64,000 nucleotides of DNA from Williamsia sterculiae (GTDB taxonomy: Bacteria; Actinomycetota; Actinomycetes; Mycobacteriales; Mycobacteriaceae): contig NZ_FTNT01000008.1 of the NCBI RefSeq assembly GCF_900156495.1, positions 178,740-242,739 of the forward strand. The letters run 5' to 3'. Below, piece by piece: positions 50,272-60,430 of the stretch. The notes beneath the pieces are model-generated. The model was not told the origin of the DNA, searched no databases, and was given only the letters and a program-made list of their open reading frames with translations. The position numbers and the translations under genes are program-made. Each line of letters begins with the position of its first letter. Position 1 is the stretch's first letter.

Positions 50272-53200
50272 GCGGGTGCGCCGCTCGCGTCGTATCGCCC
50301 CGCGACGGTGCGACGACCCGACGGATCGAGCAGCAGCGCCGCTTCCTGGTCCGCCTCCGGCGCCGTGTCCGCGAAGCCCCGGTCCTTCGGCCGTTGGTAG
50401 GCGGGCGCGCCGCCGTACATCGCCTCCAGCATCCGCTGCGCACCGGACCGGCCACGCTCGGCGGCCCGTCGCCGGTAATCCACCGCCTGGTCCGGATCGA
50501 GGGTGGCGACGAACGCCTCCGGATGCACCACCGCGATCAGTCCGGACACGTGTCCGAAACCGAGGCTGGTCAGCAGGCCGGCCTTCAGCGGGAACCGCTC
50601 TCCGAACCGCAGCGCCTCGGTGGGCCAGACCAGGTGCGGATACTCGCGCATCTTCTCGTCCACGCAGTCGAGGCTGCGGTTCGGCGGGATGACCCCGTCA
50701 CGCAGCATCTGGCACAGACCGATGAGCTGGAAGGCCGCGGCACCACCCTTGGCGTGCCCGGTCAGCGACTTCTGCGAGACCACGAACAGTGGGGCGCCCT
50801 CGTTGCGCCCCAGCGCGCCGGCCAACCGTTCATGCAGATCCGACTCGTTGGGATCGTTGGCCCGGGTCGAGGTGTCGTGTTTGGACACCAGCGCCACGTC
50901 GTCGGAGCTGACCCCCAGTGCGCTCAGCGACTGCGCCAGCCCGGAGTCCAGACCACCGCGGGCGGCACCCAGGGCACCGATCCCCGGTGCCGGGATGGAG
51001 GTGTGCACGCCGTCGCCGAAGCTCTGCGCCCACGCCACCACCCCGAGGACCGGCAGCCCCATCTCGGCCGCGACGTCGCCGCGGGCCAGCAGGATGGTGC
51101 CGCCGCCCTGCGACTCGACGAACCCGCCGCGCCTACGGTCGTTGGCCCGCGAGAAGCGGCGTTCAGCGATCCCGCGGTCCGCCATCTTCGCGGAGTCCGC
51201 CGTCGCCGACATGTCACCGAATCCCACGATGCCCTCGATACCGAGGTCGTCGAATCCACCGGCCACGGCGAACAACGCCTTGCCGAGCGTGATCTTGTCC
51301 ACGCCCTCCTCCACGGAGACCGCGGCCGTCGCACAGGCGGCGACAGGATGGATCATCGCCCCGTAGCTGCCGATGTAGGACTGCACCACGTGTGCGGCGA
51401 CGACGTTCGGCAGGGCCTCCTGCAGGATGTCGTTGGGCTTGGCCTCGCCGAGCAGCGTGTTGACGTACAGCGACCGCATCGACTGCATGCCGCCCATGCC
51501 GGTGCCCTGGGTGTTGGCGACCAGACCCGGATGCACCCACCGCATCAGCTCGGACGGGTCGAAACCCGCCCCGAGGAACGCGTCGACGGTGGCGACGAGA
51601 TTCCACAGCGCGACCCGGTCGACCGAGGAGGCCATGTCCGCGGAGATGCCCCATCGGGTGGGGTCGAAGCCGGTGGGGATCTGCCCGCCCACGGTCCGCG
51701 AGAGATGGAACCGTCGCGGCACGCGGATCTCGGTACCGGCACGTCGCGTGATCTGCCAGTCCCCGGTCTCCGCGTTGGCCGTGATCACGGTCTTCTCGGG
51801 GTCGGCGGCCGCGAACGCACGGGCCTCCGCCTCCGTCGCCACGGTGAACGACAAGTCCTCGTCGAGGTACACCGAGGTGAGCAGTGGCGAGGTGTTGTCC
51901 ACCATCGCACCCTCGTCGGCGTAGCGGCGGATGCCGCAACGTTCGACCACGGCGTCGTGATATCGCTGGGCGATCTCCGACTCCGCGACCGGGTCACCCG
52001 ACTCGGTGTCGTACCACCCCGGCTTCGGCGCGGTGTCCCAACTGATCAGACCCGTGTTCCACGCCAACTCCAGCACACCGGCGGCCGACAGCTCCTCGTC
52101 GACCTCCATCTCGAAGCGGGTGCGCGCGCTGCCGTACGGACCCAGTTCGCCGGCACCGACGATGACGACCAGGTCAGCAGGCGAGCTGTCCAACTCGGGC
52201 CACGCGGGCGCGGTGGACCGGGGTGCGCGGGCGGGCGGCGGCAGCGCGTCCACGAACGCCGCAGGCACCTCGACCTCGTCGACGTCCGCGGTGGTCTCCG
52301 CCGCGTCGACCGCCATCGCGTCGGCGGCGAGGGCCTTCAGGTCCAGCGCACCGGCGTCGAGTCCGGCTGTGAAGTCGGCCAGCAGCGGCTCGGTGCGAGC
52401 CGCCTCGCGCTGGGCGGCACCGCACAGGCCGAGCAGTTCGGCGGCCATCTCGTCGGTGTCCCAGGTCGTCACCCCGGCCGCCTCGACCGCGGCGACCATG
52501 CCGTCGTTGTGACCCATCAGTCCCGTGCCGCGTACCCAGCCGATGAGCGCGTGGGCCAGTGTGACCCGCTGATTCCACGAGTCCTCGGCGTTCCACCGCG
52601 CGACCAGGGCGTCGAGGGCGGCCTTGCTCTCGCCGTAGGCACCGTCACCGCCGAACATCCCGCGGTTGGGCGACCCCGGCAACACCACGTGCACGCGGGC
52701 GTCGAGGTCGTGATCGGCTGCGATCTCCCCGAGGCCGGCGATCAACCGTTCCACCGACCACAGCAGCACCTTCATCTCCAGTTCGGCGCGACCACCGGCG
52801 CCGGTGAGGTCACCGGCGACCCGCGGTGCGGCGAACGGGAACAACAGGGTCGGTTTCAGTGCGGGTTTCACCACTCCGGTGGACCCGCCCAGGTTCTCGG
52901 TCTGCTCGCTGCCGATCCAGGCGACCAGGTCGTCGACGTCGGTGTACGAGCACATGTTGGCGGGCGTCACCCACAGCGCGGCGCCGAAACGCGCGTGCGT
53001 GCGGTACAGATCCTTGAAGAAGGCCAGACGTGTGTCGTCGAGGCGCGAGGTGGTCGCGACGACGGTTGCGCCGCCGGCGAGCAGCGCACCGACCACACCG
53101 GCCGCGATGGAACCGGCGCTGGCGCCGGTGACCACGGCCACCTCGTCCGCCCAGCGACCCGGCGCCGGATCCTCCGCCTCGTGGGCGATCTGCGCGTAGG

Positions 53201-56200
53201 TGCGGGCATGCACCGACTCGCCGATGGCCAGGGCCTTGCCCTGCCACCAGGTCGCCTGCGCGGCCACGGTGTGACCGGCCCCGGCGAACCGCGCGACCAC
53301 CGACTCGAAGGTCTCGTCGAGCTGGTGCTCGTCGGTCATCCAGAGCCGGGCCAGGTCTTCACGGGCGCCGGCCCACCGGTCGTCGACCAGCACGGCACGG
53401 CGGTCGTCGAAGACGGGCGCGACGGTACGCACCCAGTCCGACCCCAACTCCGCGCTGACCCGTTCGATCACGGCCGCGGTCTCACCGTCGTCGCCGGTGT
53501 CGACATCGGACGTCTCGTCGGCGAGTCCGAGCTTGCGCAGGATGGTCTGCGCCGCGCTCGCCAGCGCACCCGTCCGGCCGGTGAACTGCTCGGTGAGCTC
53601 GCTCAGGGCGGACGCGTCGATGGTGCCACCGCCGCCGCCTTCCGCGGCAGGCTTGGCCACCGGGACACCGCGGGCCGCGCCCACCTGGGTGACCGCGCCG
53701 TCGACCAGCGCGTCGAGTGCGGCGACATTCGCGATCGGCCCGTCGACGAGATCACCGAGGTCGCCCCCGCGGACGCTGACGCCTTCCCGGCTGCCCAGCG
53801 CGACGGCGACGGTGGTGTGTAGTCCCCAACCGGGTCCGAGCTGCCACACCGAGGTGACCCGGTCGGCGACGTAGGAGGCACGCTTGCCGGTCGGTCCGAA
53901 GACCTTGCGGATCTGGTCGTTCACGGCATCCGATAGCACCGGGCCCAGCGGCTTATACCCGCGGGCGAGACTGTCGACGGTCGACGCCAGCGCGGCCATG
54001 TCGGCCTCGGCAGCACCGTCGATGGCTCCGAGACCGAGCTCACCACCGATGTCGAGCAGCAGCTGGTTACGCCGCGACGACACCCCGTCGCACAGCGACT
54101 CGATGGTGTCGGCGCTGCCGATCTGGTCGGTACGCAGTTTGGTCCACAGCGCGATCACCGAACGCACCGCATCCGACGGGACGAAGGAGATGTCGTCGGG
54201 CCGCGGGCCCGCGGCGGCCGGGGCAGGCGCGGCCGCGGGGGTCGCGACCTCGGCCACCGGTGCCGTTGCCTCCGTGGACGGCTCGTCGGTGGACTCGTCG
54301 ACCTCGTCGACGAAGTCGGTCCCGGCGTCGCGGGCCAACACCACATCGCTGTCGCGCTCGATGTTGAGCACCTCGGCGACCGCCGAGGTGTAGTCGTCCA
54401 ACCTGAGGGTGTTGGTAGCCAGCCCCGAGAGCGTCGGGGCGTCCTTCACACCGACCTCGACGAACCGCTCGACGCCGAGCCCACCCTGGTCGACCGGCCG
54501 CAGCAGCAGGTCCTGCGTCTCGATCCAGCGCACCGGGCTGGCGAACTGCCAGGCCAGCAACTCGATGAGCACCACCCGCAGCAAGGCCGACGGTCGGGCC
54601 GCCCAGCCCTCCCAGTCGGCGAGCACCTCGGTGATCGGGTCGGACGGCACGAGATCGGCGATCTCCTGGACGAACTCGCGGTTCAGGCTGAACAGCCGCG
54701 GTACCAGGTTGGGGATGTAGCGACCGACCAACACGTCGGGGTCGATCTCGGCGGGCAACAGTTCGTCGAGCCGTCGACGGAACTCCGGTACCCCGTCGCG
54801 CAACACCGTCGAATGGAACGGCACATCGATGCCGGGTACCAGGATGAACGACCGTTTGCCACCGAATTCGAGGCGCCGACGCTCGATCTCGGCTTCCAGC
54901 AACTCCAGTCCGCGGACCGTACCGGCGATCGCGTACTGGGATCCGAGCAGGTTGAGGTTGACCACCTGCAGGAATTCGTCGTGCTGGTCACCGATACCGG
55001 CCACGAAGTCGACGACGTCGGCATCGGCCAGCCCGAACTGGCTGGGCCGGATGGCGGCCATCCGGTAGTCGCTGCGACCCCGGGAGTCGCGGGGCACGAG
55101 GTGGTGCATGGCCTCGCCCCGCTGGAACACCACCTCGAGGACCGCCTCCAGCGGCAGCACCCCGGCGCAGGCCGCGAGGGCGTTGTACTCACCGACGGAG
55201 TGGCCGCAGGTGATCGCCCCGTCGACGAAGGCTCCGGCCTCGCGCAGCTCGGCGACCTGTGCGACGCCCAGCGTGGCCATCGCCACCTGGGTGAACTGCG
55301 TCAGGAACAGCACGCCGTCGGGGTGGGTGTAGGTGGTGCCGTTGGCGACCAGTTTCGTGGGGTTGTCGCGGACCACGGCCAGGATGGAGAAGCCCAGTGC
55401 CGTGCGCGTGTGCTCGTCCGCGCGATCCCATACCTCCCGGGCGGCCCTGGATCGTGACCGCGCCTCGAGGCCCATGCCCTTGCTCTGGATGCCCTGTCCG
55501 GGGAAGGCGTAGACGGTTTTCGCCGCGGCGAGTTTTCCGGTCGCGACCATCACCAGTTCGTCGCCGACCTTGGCGGTGACCTCCACGACCTCGCAGCCGC
55601 GGTCGAGGCCGACCCGGTCCACCCGGATCACGATCTCGTCCCCGGTGCGGACCATCCCGAGGAACCGTGCGGTCCACCCGGTCAGTCCCCGCGGGGTGGG
55701 CAGCGGGCTGCGTGCGTCGGTGGCACCGACCACCTGCTGCGCGGCCGCCGACAACCACATGCCGTGCACGATGGGAGCACCCAGGCCGGCCAGTCGGGCC
55801 GCCGCGGTGTCGGTGTGGATGGGGTTGCGATCACCGGACACGAGCGCAAAGCCGTGCATCCGATTGGGTGCGGTGATGGTGACCTGCCGCAACGGCTTCC
55901 GGGTCGCGCTGCCCTCGTCGAGCAACGCGCCCCCCGCGCGCACCGGGTCGTCGAGTTCGGCGTCACCGGTGCGGCCGCGGATCGCGAACCGCTCGGTCAG
56001 CTCGGCGAGTACACCCTCGCTGTCGGCGATGGTGACCGCGACCTCGACCACGCGGCCGACGACCGCGTCCACGGCGTCAGCGCCGACGGCGGTGACCGTC
56101 AGATCGCGTGGGGTGGTCGGGACGGTGCGGCGCACGACGACCGCATGGTCGAGGTGGACCAGGTCCAGCAAGCCCTCGACCACCGGTGCACCCGAGGCAT

Positions 56201-59200
56201 CACGAGTCGCACCGATGACGCTGAACACCGTGGGCCAGCACAGGCCGACCAGGACGTCGGGCACCGCGGAGCCGGACCCACCCTGCGGGACGGTGGCGCC
56301 GAGGTGCGGCGGCAGGGTGTAGGCGGTGACCGCCGCGTGGTCGGCCACCGATTCCGGGTCCCAGTGGACCTCGACGGTGGCGCTGCGGTCGGTGACCTCG
56401 ACGAGACCGGAGCCAGCGGCGACGGCGAGGATGACACGCATGGCGTCGCTCGCGGCGTCGAGGGAGACCAGCGGACTGCCGCCGTCGAGGACGGAATCGC
56501 CCACGGTCATCGGGATGGTGATCGAGGAGGTGGCGATGGGTACGGTCAGCAATACACCGTCTGCGATGCGTTCGAGCACCGCACCGGTCGGCTCGTGTTC
56601 TGCGCGGTCGTCGCCGAGGAATTCCCACCGATCCCGCTCACCGAGCAGCGAGATCGGGTTGGCGACGAGACGTCCCGCCCAGGCGACGTTCTCACTCTCG
56701 ACCACCTGCGCCAGCACGCCGTCGTGATCGACGATGCCCAGGCGCCGTCGACCCGCCACCCGGATGGGTTCGACGTCCGCGGCCGCGAGGTCGGCGGCGG
56801 TCCTGGCCTCGAACCGGTCGAGCAACGCTCCCACCGGCTCGTCCACGCGGGTGATTCCGGCGACCGCGACCGGCCCCGGGATGATGCACACCGCGTCGGC
56901 ACCGTACCGAGGGTCGTGAGCCTGCCACAGTGAGTCGCTGCGCCACCAGCGGCGCACGTCCTTGTCGATCACCGGGACGAAGTTCACCGGCTTGCCAGGA
57001 GTGCGGCACAGCTGGGTGAAAAAGGCCACGTCGGCCGGATGCAGTATGTCGGTGTCGATCTGGGGGTACACCGAACCCAGGGCATCCAGCGCAGCCCGGG
57101 GGTCCGCGCCGGAACCCGGCGCTCCGAACAGCGTGGGCACCTCGCCACGGTCGCGAGGGTGCAACCGGGCCTCGGTGCGCTGCAACATCTCGACGAAGCG
57201 CTGTTGCCAGCTGATGTCAGCCCACACCGGACGCGAGACCCGGTCGTCGACCGGCACGTCACCGACGGCGAGGTCGACATAGCGTTCGAGCCACCCGCGG
57301 TATGTCATCGAGGTGACGTCACCGAAGTAGGGCTTGGCGGTACCTGCCATCGCAGCGATGATCTCGTCACGACGTTCGGCGACCGCTTCACCGTCACCGG
57401 CGACCTCGTCGAGCAGCCGGCCGCAGCGTGACGCCGTGTTGTCGACCTCGTGGATGTCCGCGCCGAGTTGGCTACGGCCCGAGGCCATCCCGGCGGTGGC
57501 GCGACCCGCGCCGATCCAGTCGTCGCACCCGGGGGTGTCCACCAGCAGTTTCTTCACCTCGGGGGCGGTGGTCGCCTCCTTGGTGGCCATCGCCGCGGTC
57601 CCCACCAGGATGCCGTCCAGCGGCATCTGCGGGTAACCGTGCGGCAGTGACCAGGCGCCGGTCAGGTAGTCACTCGCCCGCTCGGCGGTGCCGATGCCGC
57701 CGCCGACGCAGACCACCACGTTGGACCGCGAGCGCAATTCGGCGTAGGTCGCCAACAGCAGGTCGTCGAGATCTTCCCAGGAGTGGTGACCGCCTGCCCG
57801 TCCACCCTCGATGTGCACGATGATCGAGTGGTGCGGCAACTCCGCGGCAATGCGGACGACGGACCTGATCTGGGCGACCGTGCCCGGCTTGAAACACACG
57901 TACGGGATGTCGGCGTCGGCGAGTTCCGCTACCAGCGCGACCGCCTCGTCGAGTTCGGGGATGCCCGCACTGACCACCACGCCGTCGATCGGCGCACCGT
58001 TGGCACGCGCCTTCTGCACCAACCGTTTGCCGCCGAGTTGCAACTTCCACAGGTAGGGGTCGAGGAACAGCGCGTTGAACTGCGCCTGCCGACCGGGTTG
58101 CAACAGCTTGGTCAGGGTCGCGACATTCTCGGCGAAGATGCCCTCGGTGACCTGACCGCCGCCGGCGAGCTCGGCCCAGTGACCCGCGTTGGTGGCGGCT
58201 GCGACGATCCGCGGGTCCACCGTGGTCGGGGTCATCCCGGCCAGCAGGATCGGTGACCGGCCGGTCAGCCGGGTGAAGGCGGTGTCGACCTTGACGCTGC
58301 CGTCGGGCAGCTCGATCAGACGCGGTGCGTACTGTTGCCAACCGCGCTGGACGTTGGGGATCCCGCCCGGCGCGAACAGGTTGCGCTGGCCGCCGCGCAG
58401 ACTGACCGGGATCAGGCCGATGCCACGACCCCGGACCACGGGGGCGGACAGTCGGGTGGCGACGTCGGTGGGACCGAAATCGAGGATCCACCGCACATCG
58501 GATTCCGCGACCTCGTCGAGGGTGGCCACCCAGTCCAGCGACTCGGTGAGTACCCGGGCGGCGTTGCGGCGCACCCACTCCACGTCGAGGTCGCACCGCG
58601 ATGCCCAGTCGGCGGCGATGCCGACGGCATCGGCCAGACCCGGGTTATGGAATGCGATCGAGGCGGCGACCTCGTCGAAGACCGGTGCGAACGGTGCACC
58701 ACCGGTCGTCTTGCGCTTGCGCTCGTCCGCCTCGCGAGCGGCCACTCGCTCGCACATCGCCACGAAACCGCGCAGGTGGCGCGGCGCACCGGATACGACG
58801 ACCGAGCGGCGTCCGTTGCGGATGGCCGATACCGGGGCGCGCCCGCGCTCACCGCCGGCGACGCCGGAACGGTATTCCTCGAGCAATGCCTCGACCCGCG
58901 CCGGGTCGACCCCGGTGACCGAGAGCAGTGGCGAGACGTCCGCGGTGGCGGCGAGGCCACGACGCCGCGCGACCAGCGCCCCGGCCGAGCCGATGAGATG
59001 GGCTGCGGCGAGCATGGCCCCGGCCCCGAGTGGCCCGCGATCGGCGGTGGCGATCGCGTCCGCCGCGAGCACCCCCTGAGAGTGACCGATGACCATGCGC
59101 GGCGCGTGCTCGGCCACGTCGAGGCCCTGCTTGGCGAGCGCGGCGAGCGCGGCGAGCTGGGTCAGCAGGATCCCGGGCACGGACAGCTCGGCGGCCCCCA

Positions 59201-59519
59201 GGGCGGACTCCGCGGGTGTGTGTTCCCCGGCCTCGAGCGCGTGCACCCAGGCGAGCGGGTGGAAACCGTCCGGTCGTACCGCGGTCAATTCGTCGACCAC
59301 GGGCCCCACCACGCGTTCCGCGGCGTCGACCACGGCACCGAGGTGCCGGTCCAGTTCGGCGTCGACGATCAGCTCGGCCAGCGACGGCAGCCAGGCGGCC
59401 CCCTGTCCGCCGAACGCCATCGCGTAGGCCTCGCCGTCCACGAGACGGCGGACGAGGGTGGCGTCGGGGCGTCCGGCCTGGCCGGCCTCGGCCCCGGAGC
59501 GAATCTGGTCAACGGTCAC
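50268..59519 (-). CDS. fas: Type I fatty acid synthase (FAS-I)
   Basis: A single 3083-aa chain making C16-C26 acyl-CoAs for phospholipids and mycolic acid precursors. Domains in order: acetyltransferase (GHSQG, Ser147), enoyl reductase (LAGMTPTTVDPRIVAAATNAGHW), dehydratase (hot-dog, near residues 1180-1380), malonyl/palmitoyl transferase (GHSVGEYNAL, about 1440), ACP (LCDGVSSRRNQLLLD, about 1810), ketoreductase (VVTGASAGSIAAGVV, about 2120) and ketosynthase (Cys2729 in VAACATAAV; later His in LTGHAKGGAAA). An Ala/Pro-rich linker (EVATPAAAPAPAAAGPRP) precedes the ACP. Length and order match M. tuberculosis FAS-I. GTG start with AGAGGAG 9 bases upstream. Confidence 0.97.
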   Translation of the reverse strand: MTVDQIRSGAEAGQAGRPDATLVRRLVDGEAYAMAFGGQGAAWLPSLAELIVDAELDRHLGAVVDAAERVVGPVVDELTAVRPDGFHPLAWVHALEAGEHTPAESALGAAELSVPGILLTQLAALAALAKQGLDVAEHAPRMVIGHSQGVLAADAIATADRGPLGAGAMLAAAHLIGSAGALVARRRGLAATADVSPLLSVTGVDPARVEALLEEYRSGVAGGERGRAPVSAIRNGRRSVVVSGAPRHLRGFVAMCERVAAREADERKRKTTGGAPFAPVFDEVAASIAFHNPGLADAVGIAADWASRCDLDVEWVRRNAARVLTESLDWVATLDEVAESDVRWILDFGPTDVATRLSAPVVRGRGIGLIPVSLRGGQRNLFAPGGIPNVQRGWQQYAPRLIELPDGSVKVDTAFTRLTGRSPILLAGMTPTTVDPRIVAAATNAGHWAELAGGGQVTEGIFAENVATLTKLLQPGRQAQFNALFLDPYLWKLQLGGKRLVQKARANGAPIDGVVVSAGIPELDEAVALVAELADADIPYVCFKPGTVAQIRSVVRIAAELPHHSIIVHIEGGRAGGHHSWEDLDDLLLATYAELRSRSNVVVCVGGGIGTAERASDYLTGAWSLPHGYPQMPLDGILVGTAAMATKEATTAPEVKKLLVDTPGCDDWIGAGRATAGMASGRSQLGADIHEVDNTASRCGRLLDEVAGDGEAVAERRDEIIAAMAGTAKPYFGDVTSMTYRGWLERYVDLAVGDVPVDDRVSRPVWADISWQQRFVEMLQRTEARLHPRDRGEVPTLFGAPGSGADPRAALDALGSVYPQIDTDILHPADVAFFTQLCRTPGKPVNFVPVIDKDVRRWWRSDSLWQAHDPRYGADAVCIIPGPVAVAGITRVDEPVGALLDRFEARTAADLAAADVEPIRVAGRRRLGIVDHDGVLAQVVESENVAWAGRLVANPISLLGERDRWEFLGDDRAEHEPTGAVLERIADGVLLTVPIATSSITIPMTVGDSVLDGGSPLVSLDAASDAMRVILAVAAGSGLVEVTDRSATVEVHWDPESVADHAAVTAYTLPPHLGATVPQGGSGSAVPDVLVGLCWPTVFSVIGATRDASGAPVVEGLLDLVHLDHAVVVRRTVPTTPRDLTVTAVGADAVDAVVGRVVEVAVTIADSEGVLAELTERFAIRGRTGDAELDDPVRAGGALLDEGSATRKPLRQVTITAPNRMHGFALVSGDRNPIHTDTAAARLAGLGAPIVHGMWLSAAAQQVVGATDARSPLPTPRGLTGWTARFLGMVRTGDEIVIRVDRVGLDRGCEVVEVTAKVGDELVMVATGKLAAAKTVYAFPGQGIQSKGMGLEARSRSRAAREVWDRADEHTRTALGFSILAVVRDNPTKLVANGTTYTHPDGVLFLTQFTQVAMATLGVAQVAELREAGAFVDGAITCGHSVGEYNALAACAGVLPLEAVLEVVFQRGEAMHHLVPRDSRGRSDYRMAAIRPSQFGLADADVVDFVAGIGDQHDEFLQVVNLNLLGSQYAIAGTVRGLELLEAEIERRRLEFGGKRSFILVPGIDVPFHSTVLRDGVPEFRRRLDELLPAEIDPDVLVGRYIPNLVPRLFSLNREFVQEIADLVPSDPITEVLADWEGWAARPSALLRVVLIELLAWQFASPVRWIETQDLLLRPVDQGGLGVERFVEVGVKDAPTLSGLATNTLRLDDYTSAVAEVLNIERDSDVVLARDAGTDFVDEVDESTDEPSTEATAPVAEVATPAAAPAPAAAGPRPDDISFVPSDAVRSVIALWTKLRTDQIGSADTIESLCDGVSSRRNQLLLDIGGELGLGAIDGAAEADMAALASTVDSLARGYKPLGPVLSDAVNDQIRKVFGPTGKRASYVADRVTSVWQLGPGWGLHTTVAVALGSREGVSVRGGDLGDLVDGPIANVAALDALVDGAVTQVGAARGVPVAKPAAEGGGGGTIDASALSELTEQFTGRTGALASAAQTILRKLGLADETSDVDTGDDGETAAVIERVSAELGSDWVRTVAPVFDDRRAVLVDDRWAGAREDLARLWMTDEHQLDETFESVVARFAGAGHTVAAQATWWQGKALAIGESVHARTYAQIAHEAEDPAPGRWADEVAVVTGASAGSIAAGVVGALLAGGATVVATTSRLDDTRLAFFKDLYRTHARFGAALWVTPANMCSYTDVDDLVAWIGSEQTENLGGSTGVVKPALKPTLLFPFAAPRVAGDLTGAGGRAELEMKVLLWSVERLIAGLGEIAADHDLDARVHVVLPGSPNRGMFGGDGAYGESKAALDALVARWNAEDSWNQRVTLAHALIGWVRGTGLMGHNDGMVAAVEAAGVTTWDTDEMAAELLGLCGAAQREAARTEPLLADFTAGLDAGALDLKALAADAMAVDAAETTADVDEVEVPAAFVDALPPPARAPRSTAPAWPELDSSPADLVVIVGAGELGPYGSARTRFEMEVDEELSAAGVLELAWNTGLISWDTAPKPGWYDTESGDPVAESEIAQRYHDAVVERCGIRRYADEGAMVDNTSPLLTSVYLDEDLSFTVATEAEARAFAAADPEKTVITANAETGDWQITRRAGTEIRVPRRFHLSRTVGGQIPTGFDPTRWGISADMASSVDRVALWNLVATVDAFLGAGFDPSELMRWVHPGLVANTQGTGMGGMQSMRSLYVNTLLGEAKPNDILQEALPNVVAAHVVQSYIGSYGAMIHPVAACATAAVSVEEGVDKITLGKALFAVAGGFDDLGIEGIVGFGDMSATADSAKMADRGIAERRFSRANDRRRGGFVESQGGGTILLARGDVAAEMGLPVLGVVAWAQSFGDGVHTSIPAPGIGALGAARGGLDSGLAQSLSALGVSSDDVALVSKHDTSTRANDPNESDLHERLAGALGRNEGAPLFVVSQKSLTGHAKGGAAAFQLIGLCQMLRDGVIPPNRSLDCVDEKMREYPHLVWPTEALRFGERFPLKAGLLTSLGFGHVSGLIAVVHPEAFVATLDPDQAVDYRRRAAERGRSGAQRMLEAMYGGAPAYQRPKDRGFADTAPEADQEAALLLDPSGRRTVAGRYDASGAPA

Positions 59520-59753
59520 GGTGCGGGCTCCTCTGGTCGAGATGGGATGAGAGGTGGTCGTATGGAGGCCGGACCTGCGAAGGCCACCGGCGTGTGCGGC
59601 CGAAGGGCGTCAACCGCTCCTGATCGCCGAGTGACGACACCCCTATTTCCGCGGGTGGCGAATCATCTTCGACCGCCGTGGTTTTCGGACTTCGACTCGT
59701 TCGATCAGCGGCTCTTGCGGTGAGCTCCTGGCATCAATGTTGACACAGGAAAG

Positions 59754-59806
59754 TGAGGGATTCCTCATGTTCGATTGTGACCGGTCGGTATACCCGTGAG
59801 TAACAT
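59754..59806. promoter_or_regulatory. Operator-like palindromes upstream of fas
   Basis: TGAGG-GATT-CCTCA (59754-59767) is a perfect inverted repeat. GACCGGTC (59779-59786) and GGTATACC (59787-59794) are perfect 8-bp palindromes. On the minus strand GTTACTCACGGGTATAC (ending near 59787) is an imperfect repeat resembling TetR-type lipid-regulator sites. Could be the binding region of a FasR-like regulator. Confidence 0.4.
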
Positions 59807-59988
59807 TTGTTGTGGTGCACGAGAACGGCATCACGACAGTTGAGGGGACGTCCGTTTACGCAGGTGACGCGCACCACGCCATCGCTCGACGGACAGTTCA
59901 CGTCACCGCACTTCTTGTTATTGAATCGTTATCTCGGTATCCGTCACACCGCGCCGCACCGCCGGACGTACCCGCAGCCCAGGCGCCG

Positions 59989-59994
59989 TAGGGT
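59989..59994 (+). promoter_or_regulatory. -10 box for leaderless HIT gene
   Basis: TAGGGT followed by 7 bases and the ATG at 60002. Confidence 0.4.
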
Positions 59995-60001
59995 GTCGAG
60001 G

Positions 60002-60430
60002 ATGAGTGGCTGCGTCTTCTGCGAGATCGTCGCGGGTCGGTCTCCGGCGCGGCTGGTGTACTCGGACCCCGACGTGATCGGGCTGCTGGACATTCACCCT
60101 GTGCGACCGGGGCACACGCTGGTCATCCCACGCCGCCACGTCACCGACCTCTCGGGACTCACCGACGAACTGGGCGGCAAGGTGTTCGCCGCCGCCCGCC
60201 GGGTGGCAGCGGCCATGCGAACCTCACGCATCGCCGCCGACGGGGTCAACGTCCTGGTCAACGACGGCCGGGCCGCCTTCCAGACGGTGTTCCATCATCA
60301 CGTGCACGTACTCCCCCGGCACCACGGCGACAAGGTCACGCTGGCTCGCGGCCTGGTGATCCGTAGGGACCCCGACGCCGACGCCACCGCGGCCGCCCTC
60401 GTCGCCGAGCTGGGGACGCCCCGACTGTGA
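60002..60430 (+). CDS. HIT-family nucleotide-binding hydrolase
   Basis: A 142-aa histidine-triad protein: CVFCEIVAGRSPARLVYSD, LDIHPVRPGHTLVIPRRHV and the catalytic HHHVHVLPR triad. Members hydrolyse or transfer nucleotides (AMP-lysine, Ap4A, ADP-ribose-type substrates). Start at ATG 60002 (MSGCVFCEIV), with a -10 box; the upstream frame from 59807 is intergenic. The stop overlaps the sirtuin GTG by 4 bases, so translation is coupled and a shared job is likely. Confidence 0.92.
   Translation: MSGCVFCEIVAGRSPARLVYSDPDVIGLLDIHPVRPGHTLVIPRRHVTDLSGLTDELGGKVFAAARRVAAAMRTSRIAADGVNVLVNDGRAAFQTVFHHHVHVLPRHHGDKVTLARGLVIRRDPDADATAAALVAELGTPRL

Larger units (their letters stand above)
59520..60001. other. 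Intergenic region between divergent fas and HIT genes
   Basis: About 480 bp. It contains a palindrome-rich segment (TGAGG-GATT-CCTCA at 59754-59767, GACCGGTC, GGTATACC and GTTACTCACGGGTATAC) about 235-290 bp before the fas start. An unassigned 59-codon plus-strand frame covers 59812-59991. A local AT-rich stretch (around 59915-59940) is otherwise unexplained. Confidence 0.6.

Noticed and set aside
50394..53822. 1142-aa plus-strand frame inside fas
   Set aside because: It is antisense to the KS and KR domains of FAS-I; the composition is that of a shadow frame.
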